Shown: one piece after another, positions 57,917 through 64,000 of the stretch
Layout of the letters: every line of letters begins with the position of its first letter
How positions within the stretch are numbered: position 1 is the stretch's first letter
Source: Paraphaeosphaeria minitans
Taxonomy: Eukaryota > Ascomycota > Dothideomycetes > Pleosporales > Didymosphaeriaceae
NCBI GenBank assembly: GCA_015832175.1
Contig: WJXW01000004.1
Location: forward strand, 1,240,001 to 1,304,000
DNA: 64,000 bases
Reading direction: 5' to 3'
Program-made: the position numbers and the translations under genes
Notes under the pieces: generated by a model
The model's input: the letters and a program-made list of their open reading frames with translations, nothing else
What the model was told of the DNA's origin: nothing
The model's database searches: none

Positions 57917-58912
57917 CGTGCCGTGCTGATGTCACTCGCTCCACTCCCACGAGACGTCGTGCCGCATACGATCGATACCGATCGGGAAAATACACGACGT
58001 CGATGCAGGGCGTGAGGCGGCTGCAGGGTGTGGGCCCGGCATGCTTGCTTGCCGGGCCACGAAGGACGCAGACCTGTGAGAAAGGCGTGCTACCAAGACG
58101 TTGTCAAAGAAGGGATCGACGCGGCATGTACCGGCGACGACCATGTCTTGGTGATCGAAGCGACGAGGGTGATCGAAGCAACGAGGGCGGTCGATAGAGT
58201 TTGGAAAAAGCAAACGGTTCCAACATCACTTTCACAACTGCGATTGGACATGTATGTTGTAGCATTTTCGTCTGCCGTTCCACCGAACAGCAACATCGTT
58301 GGCATTTCCATATCGGGGTATTAAGTATTGCATGTAGAGGCACATTCATGTGCACTTCGCTCGCTCAATAGCAGAGTATCCGCCCAGGCCAACCCAGCAA
58401 ACAAAAAGAAAGATAGAAAACCCGCCACTCTGCCGTGTAGTCCGAAACGACAGTCAAAGATTCCTCCCGAGAAGAAAGCACGTCTACATAAAACGCCGGC
58501 GCAGAAGCAAGATTTCGGTCAGGGCATGATTGGAGTCGTCAGCGTAGGACTATGCGCAAGCCATGCCGTATAGTAGTAGTACAGAGAGATGACAAAAGAG
58601 ACAATGACATGTGTCTGCGCGAGCGCGAGACACTAAAGGAGGTGAGGTAGGTGACGGTCATGGTCATGTTTCGCGGAGCCGGAGTCGTGCGTGACTGCAG
58701 GCATGGCCGGACATTCGAGCGCTGCGAGCTGAAACGCGGTGGGTGCGGCGGCCACGGACTCAGTCTACTCGCCGAAGCCGACGAGCAGGAACGCTAACCA
58801 TGCATCGCTCGCTCGAGGGAGGTGCGAAGACATGGCGCAGAGTCGAATGGAACAAAACGTAGTGCGGCCGGCAGCGGGAAGCACTGCTTCCTGTGGGTGC
58901 GGGCCGATTGTT

Positions 58913-59890
58913 TTAATTTAGAATGCGATGGCTGCGGGTGTTGAGTCAGCTGACGGCTCTGTTTCACTTGGATGCTGTGCCACCGACGCCCCACGGACGA
59001 AGATGCATTTGGGTAAAACTCACCGCCTGAAGATTGTTTCTATGCTCACGGCCGTGAGTTCAGAGTCTTCGGGGAACTCGTCCATCAGCGGCACCAGGCC
59101 GGCGAACTTGTCGGCATTCCTGTAGGCAACGACGGCGGGTACGCCGGCGACCTCCATCTCGGCATCCTCGTAGTGGAGCTTGACGAAGCGGGTGGTGTCG
59201 TTGCGTCTTGCTACTTCGCGCATTTGCTCTTCCATCATGGCGGACATGTCTGACTAGTTTCTGTTAGTGGTTTCTCGGATGCTGCGAGGGCAGAAGACAT
59301 ACCGTGGGGTCGTGGATGAAGACCACGACTACCGTGTCGCGGGCGACCTTCTCGATGGCCTCGAGGAAGCCCTCGCCGTCGACGGCGGGCATGTTGCCGT
59401 ATATGCGGCGGGCAGGGCTCGTGGTGCGTGATCGTATGCGCTGGCCGGCGTTCTGGAGCTCCCGCAACCGCGCCTCGCGCCACTGCTTCATGAAGCTGTC
59501 CTCCTCATCGTCGTCGTCGGAAAGCTTCTCGTCGTGGTAGGCGGTGACAGTGTAGGATGTGGGCGGCTGGTTCTTCTTCCAGGTGAAGCGGCGGGCCTGC
59601 TTCTTGGCCTTTTCGAAGGCGGCGGCGTCGGCAATGACGCCCTTGGGCCCGGTGTTGGCCTCGGAGCGGATCGAGGGGAGTACGTAGTTGCTGGAACGCA
59701 TGGCGGACGGCTCTGTGAGACCCAGCTCTTCGTCGGTGTCTTCGGCGGGGTCGTCGTGCTCGTAATAGTGCTCTTGCTCGGTGGGTTCGTCGCCGTCGCT
59801 GTGGTCGTCTCTGTCTTCGGGATGGCGTGTGTCTACGTCTTTGTCACGGAACAGTTGGTTGTATTCTTGTTGAGCGGCAGATGAAGTCAT
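58913..59890 (-). CDS. phosducin-like protein
   Basis: Co-chaperone for G-beta-gamma assembly with the CCT chaperonin. Three exons, 59890-59303, 59253-59024 and 58931-58913, give 278 residues. The last exon adds only HRILN after a 92-bp intron, giving a family-like end (TIFRRHRILN). The acidic N-terminal half has the Helix-1-like region with GPKGVIADAAAFEKAKK. The thioredoxin-fold half includes FLEAIEKVARDTVVVVFIHD, TRFVKLHYEDAEM and GVPAVVAYRNADKFAGLVPL. Intron 1 was placed so that the frame resumes at SDMSAMMEEQMREVA. The GPKGV signature places it with the fungal PhLP1/BDM-1/PhnA type that acts in G-protein signalling, rather than with the PLP2 type. Confidence 0.93.
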
Positions 59891-59965
59891 GGTGGAAAAG
59901 GGAGCCTCGGCTGGGCGGGCGTGTCTATAAGTAGGATGACGGTGAGGGTGTGTACGGGGGAGGGG

Positions 59966-60003
59966 GCTGCACGAGCTGCACGAGCTGCACGAGCTGCACG
60001 AGG
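59966..60003. repeat. 10-bp tandem repeat (GCTGCACGAG)n
   Basis: Nearly four perfect copies just upstream of the phosducin-like start codon. Confidence 0.92.
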
Positions 60004-60518
60004 GCCTTGAAGGGCAGCGATGAGCTCGGTCGTTGGCAGGGATGGCGGGCTGCTATTTTGGCGGCGTCTCAGGACAGCGATTGGGCGGTGCGTGCGGCGT
60101 GGGTTTGCGCGTGTAGGAGCTGCGGTGATCAGGACCGATGCGAGTTCCTGCTGGGTGAGTCGGTGTTGCAGTACAAGGACGCTCCCCGCAAGGACAGGCC
60201 GTTGCAACAAGGTGGCCGCCGGATTGGCAGCCTCCTGAAACGCACCTCGACGCTGAAACATCGGACCACACGACGCTTCGTTTCTACCAGGCGGCCCAAT
60301 CATCCCACGACGCCGTCCGCGCCCTGCAAGAAGAGAACTCGCCGTGGCCGCCGTGGCCGCCGTGGTGCGCGTCCGAAACGGCTGCTGTAACGCGCAACTC
60401 GGCGCAGCACCATGGCCAGACGTGCACGCCACCTCTCGACCACCCGCCATTCATGCCCTCGAGCCTCGCCCGTTGATCGCCCACGCATCCGAGACAGCGT
60501 CGAAAGGTCGCCATGGCA

Positions 60519-60700
60519 TCGAGTCCACCTCCAAGCATGGTAGACCACATCGCCCAAGGAGTCCACCTCCAAGCATGGTAGACCACATCGCCCAAGGAGT
60601 CCACCTCCAAGCATGGTAGACCACATCGCCCAAGGAGTCCACCTCCAAGCATGGTAGACCACATCGCCCAAGGAGTCCACCTCCAAGCATGGTAGTTTAC
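60519..60700. repeat. 38-bp minisatellite, four perfect copies plus partial ends
   Basis: Unit CATGGTAGACCACATCGCCC plus AAGGAGTCCACCTCCAAG. The four copies are identical, which suggests recent expansion. Degenerate CATCCAAAGCATCG units follow to 60790. Confidence 0.95.
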
Positions 60701-62099
60701 ATCCATGCATGGCAGTCCACATCCAAAGCATCGGACTCCACATGGCCAAACCACCGAGTCCACATCCAAAGCATCGAGCCCACATCAACGTCGCCCGATT
60801 CGCGCTAAAAGGGGGCCTTGGCCGTATCGCTGTTCCTCCAGCCGCTCACATTTGCGCCTACCCCAGTGCAAATCTGCTTCTGCCAATGCTTCCAGAAACC
60901 ACCTGCAGACAGACCATGACGCCTCCCTTTCGAGTCGCCGCCCACGCTGCCACCACCGCGAAGACAGGGAAGCACGGGCCCGTCATGTAAGATTGGTACC
61001 TCTACGCCACGTGCGTGTATGCATTCATGCTCGTGTCCAGCCTCGAATAACTCAGGGCCCTGGCACGCTAAAGCCAAGTCAAGATGACCTTGATCCTCAC
61101 ACAGGCACTGCAGCGCCTACACAGTACGGACATGTCAAGCCTGCCCAGCACTAATCTTAACCTGCCCGTACTTCACATGCACTGTGGTCCTTTCCGACGG
61201 CTAGAGAGGCATCGCTCTTCTTCCTGTCTGGCAAGCAACAGCGAATGTCATGTTCAAAAATGGGTCCCCACGTCGGTCCTCGAGCCCACGGTGCAGGTCC
61301 GCTGACGCACGCCTTTCCAGTGCAGCAATGGCTCAAACGCACAGTCCCCGAGCGCTCGAGTAGGCCTAATAAATCGTGCTGAAGCACCAACAATCCTTGC
61401 CATACATAATCAGGCTCATCAATACTCGATTGGTATTCCCGTCACATAGGCTCCCCAAAGTGGCTAGCCAAACGTCGTATGCATAGTCATGTCCGTGGCA
61501 ACTTCTACACTGGCCAGCACACCCTGGCCCTGAGTACCCTTCAGCCTTATTGTCAATAAGACAGCGATGGCGCAGCGCACAGCAGCTACCTTCCCTCTCC
61601 GGCGCTTAACGTCAATACGGAATGACAAACAACGGACATGCAGTGACGGGAAATGAACCGCCAGTGCACTTATGCGCGGAGTTGTACACGCCTGTCTTCG
61701 GACACGTGCACTACCGTAGGATTAGCCGCCGGTGACGCTAGCAAGCCTTCGTTCGGGGATTTTGTTCTTGCCTAGCAGGCGCCTGAGAGCACGGATTGGA
61801 GTTTCGCCCCGAGCTCGAGCACTGACGGTCGTATGTCGATGAATGTGGTCGTCGTCGCAGACGTACTTGCCTTGCGCTGGCCTCCAGAGCACGCGTTGTG
61901 ACTTGACGTCGTGAAACTGACAGCTGCCACACTTCCGAGGACAGACCAAGAGAACGGTAGTAGGTGGCGTATCATTTGGCCCCCAGGGTATCATCTCACC
62001 GCTTCCACCCAACAGGTGCAACCACGAGCGACTCCTCTGGGGAGCATGTTCGTCGTCTTCGTCGTTCCATGGTAAGTGACCAAGTGCTCCTAATTCATG

Positions 62100-62430
62100 T
62101 GATGAAGTTTCCTATAGCAGGTGATAGAGTCTTTATACCAGGTGATGAAGTTTCCTTATACCAAGCGATAGACTCCCTTACCACGCGATAGACTCCCTTA
62201 CCACGCGATAGACTCCCTATACCACGCGAAGTCTCCCTATACTACTCGATATTATCCCTACACCACGCGAAGACTCCCTATATCACTCGATATTATCCCT
62301 ATACCACGCGAAGTCTCCCTATACCAAGCGAAGTCTCCCTATACCACGCGAAGTCTCCCTATACCACGCGAAGTCTCCCTATACCACGCGAAGTCTCCCT
62401 ATACCACTCGATATTATCCCTATACCGTGT
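62100..62430. repeat. 20-21-bp minisatellite with two alternating unit types
   Basis: Unit A is ATACCACGCGAAGTCTCCCT (20 bp); unit B is ATACCACTCGATATTATCCCT (21 bp). The left edge has older variants (GTGATGAAGTTTCC, GCGATAGACTCCCTT). At least twelve units in all. Confidence 0.92.
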
Positions 62431-62733
62431 GCATCCTATCGCATGTGACCATCTCCCTCCCATAAAATGTGAATCATATAGCATGGGACGAAAGTGCTGG
62501 CCCAGAGCTCCTCCGCGGCGAGCAGACAGCGTCCTCGCTCCCTACACTCAGACCAAGGGTCCGTCCGTGGCTGACATGCCAGGCGACTACCTAGGATGCG
62601 CGAATCTGTGGGGAGGTCACCGTACACAGTACAATTTCTCCTCGCGCTTTGCGATAGGGGCGCGTGCGTTGGTGCGCGTTGTTTCGAACCGTTATGCGCT
62701 CATACTTGGGGCGGCGCGTCGATCGAGGGCGGC

Positions 62734-62768
62734 ACAATGCGAGCACAATGCGAGCACAATGCGAGAGC
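62734..62768. repeat. 11-bp repeat (GCACAATGCGA)n
   Basis: Three perfect copies. Confidence 0.85.
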
Positions 62769-63339
62769 GCTGTGGGCGCGAGGGGGGAGTCGCGTTTGGG
62801 CGAGCATGAGCCTGAGGTGCGAGCGATGGGACGGACCTCTGGTGGCCCTGTTCGGTAGGTACTGCGAAGTCTGGTCCAGCGCGGCGACGAGCTGCAGTGT
62901 TTCCCATTGCTCTTCTGCAAGCGACGCCCGGCAGCGGGCACGTTGCTCCTTTACGTCTACATCGTATCGCTATCGCATCGCCGGGCGGTCCAACGGCTTC
63001 CACCGCTGGCGTGTACTGTTATGTCTTTATCCAAGAGCCGGAGGACTCCATGGCCACTTGCCTGTCCGCGCGGCCGCCCGGGCACTATTCGGCAGCGGCG
63101 GCAGCGGCAAGCAGAGCCTCAACATCGGCTGAGGCGCAATATTGGCCGGTGGAGCTTCTAGGTAGGTACTGGTAGATGCGAGGCTCGCTGGAAAAATATT
63201 CATACGAGCAAGGGCGACGCCTTTGCTGATGCACTGATGAGATGCTCGGCCGAGGATCGAAGGGTGGAGGAGAGGGTCGTCAACTGACGGGTGAACCCTA
63301 GGTACAAGCTGGTGAAGGGCATCGCAGCATGGGGACCGG

Positions 63340-63385
63340 CGTACCTACCTACCTACCTACCTACCTACCTACCTACCTATCTACC
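63340..63385. repeat. (TACC)n tetranucleotide repeat
   Basis: About eleven copies of TACC/CTAC with one variant near the right end. Confidence 0.92.
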
Positions 63386-64000
63386 TGCACTGTCTGGATA
63401 AGCATTGGACAAGACACCAAGCGTCTGCATGTACACGGATACAGACAACCAAAAGACCTGCCATCGGACCCTTCCGAGCATCCACAGCAAGCCCCCATTA
63501 CATCACCTCCCGGCATCGGATGTTGGCCACTACTACACGGGAACCACGCAATCAAGCTTTGCGGCTTAAAATTATTTCCATCGCGACCCACACCGTCCCT
63601 CTCGCGCGCCGCGTCGCCGCAATTGTCAATCTGCGGCAGAAGATTCACCCACGCGTACCCACGCTGTTGATGCTGCCCTACTCCAGCGGAGGTAAGAAGA
63701 GATATCCGCGCCGGCGGTGGCGGCGCGAGGAGTCGAGGTGCTGCCTCGGGGGGGCACTCTGACGACATACGGAGCCCCGTATTGGCTTTGGGGCCCCAGA
63801 TGAAGTTTTTTTGTGTCGACGGAGAGTGTGGGAGCCCCGCTGCGATAGGTAAGTCATAGCCACGGTCCGGTAGGGGAGTCAGTGTTCTTATGAAGCGTCC
63901 TCCATCCAGACCATACCTTCACCGTCTTCCAACCATCTCCCCGAAGCCCTCCATTCACCACCTCACACATCTCCCTGTCCGGTCCCTCTCGTGTGCCAAC

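Larger units (their letters stand above)
56073..58912. other. gene-free stretch rich in simple repeats
   Basis: About 2.8 kb without a supported gene. Contains GGAACC repeats (57186-57208), (GCAAT)n at 57400-57424, (GTAC)n at 57706-57724 and (GCCT/GCTT)n at 57868-57916. Open frames here are repeat artefacts. Confidence 0.5.
59891..64000. other. right-edge gene-free, repeat-rich region
   Basis: No gene supported over 4.1 kb. Both strands carry many short open frames of biased composition caused by minisatellites. A minus-strand frame at 61722-62021 has four cysteines but no family features or start context. Several arrays are listed separately. Confidence 0.5.

Noticed and set aside
60519..62430. 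regularly spaced direct repeats that could suggest a CRISPR array
   Set aside because: Units are contiguous tandem copies without unique spacers, in a fungal genome; these are minisatellites.
62670..62700. GGTTCGAA-like B-box that might mark a tRNA gene on the minus strand
   Set aside because: No matching A-box or acceptor-stem pairing at the right distance.

Overview
This is a window of nuclear DNA from a filamentous ascomycete (Pezizomycotina). I favour Dothideomycetes, but that is an inference from protein flavour and gene style, not a measured placement. The supporting signs are: many genes split by 45-80 bp introns with GTRNGT-type donors and CTAAC/CTGAC branch sites close to the acceptor; a fungal gene repertoire (Zn2Cys6 regulator, myosin II, F-box/RCC1, AIM6, CRAL-TRIO, DUF4211, small secreted cysteine-rich protein); and no operons. 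I recognise about 21 protein-coding loci. Exon borders were chosen by reading-frame continuity and splice signals, so each may be off by a base or two. I found no convincing tRNA, rRNA or CRISPR locus.

Left part (1-17.3 kb): an FabG/OAR1-like SDR reductase, NADH-cytochrome b5 reductase, a possible LTR remnant, a hypothetical acidic protein, the very long conventional myosin II gene (minus strand), and divergent from it a 1191-residue Red1-like protein with a C-terminal CCCH zinc finger.

Middle (17.3-45.2 kb): a decayed relic of a large secreted protein, a small secreted 8-cysteine protein, a DUF4211 nuclear-type protein, a GNAT acetyltransferase, ribosomal protein uS14/S29, DNA polymerase alpha subunit B with a palindromic pair of MCB boxes upstream, a CRAL-TRIO lipid-transfer protein, a 616-residue secreted protein, a divergent Zn2Cys6 regulator/SDR pair in which both members carry an apparent frame break, an F-box/RCC1 protein, eIF2B delta, a basic CCDC137-like protein and an AIM6-like phosphodiesterase-fold membrane protein. 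Most of these are housekeeping genes (replication, translation, cytokinesis, lipid handling).

Right part (45.2-64 kb): genes become sparse and minisatellites and simple repeats abundant. The genes are a coiled-coil protein with TQTD repeats and a C-terminal membrane anchor, a 1685-residue secreted protein of unknown function (the intact relative of the relic at 18.6-19.1 kb) and a phosducin-like chaperone. The last 4 kb hold no gene I can support. The repeat density would fit a subtelomeric or rapidly changing region, but no telomeric repeats are seen.

The most interesting items are the large secreted protein with its broken dispersed copy, the MCB palindrome at the polymerase alpha B-subunit gene, the paired frame breaks in the regulator/reductase pair, and the TQTD-repeat anchored coiled-coil protein.
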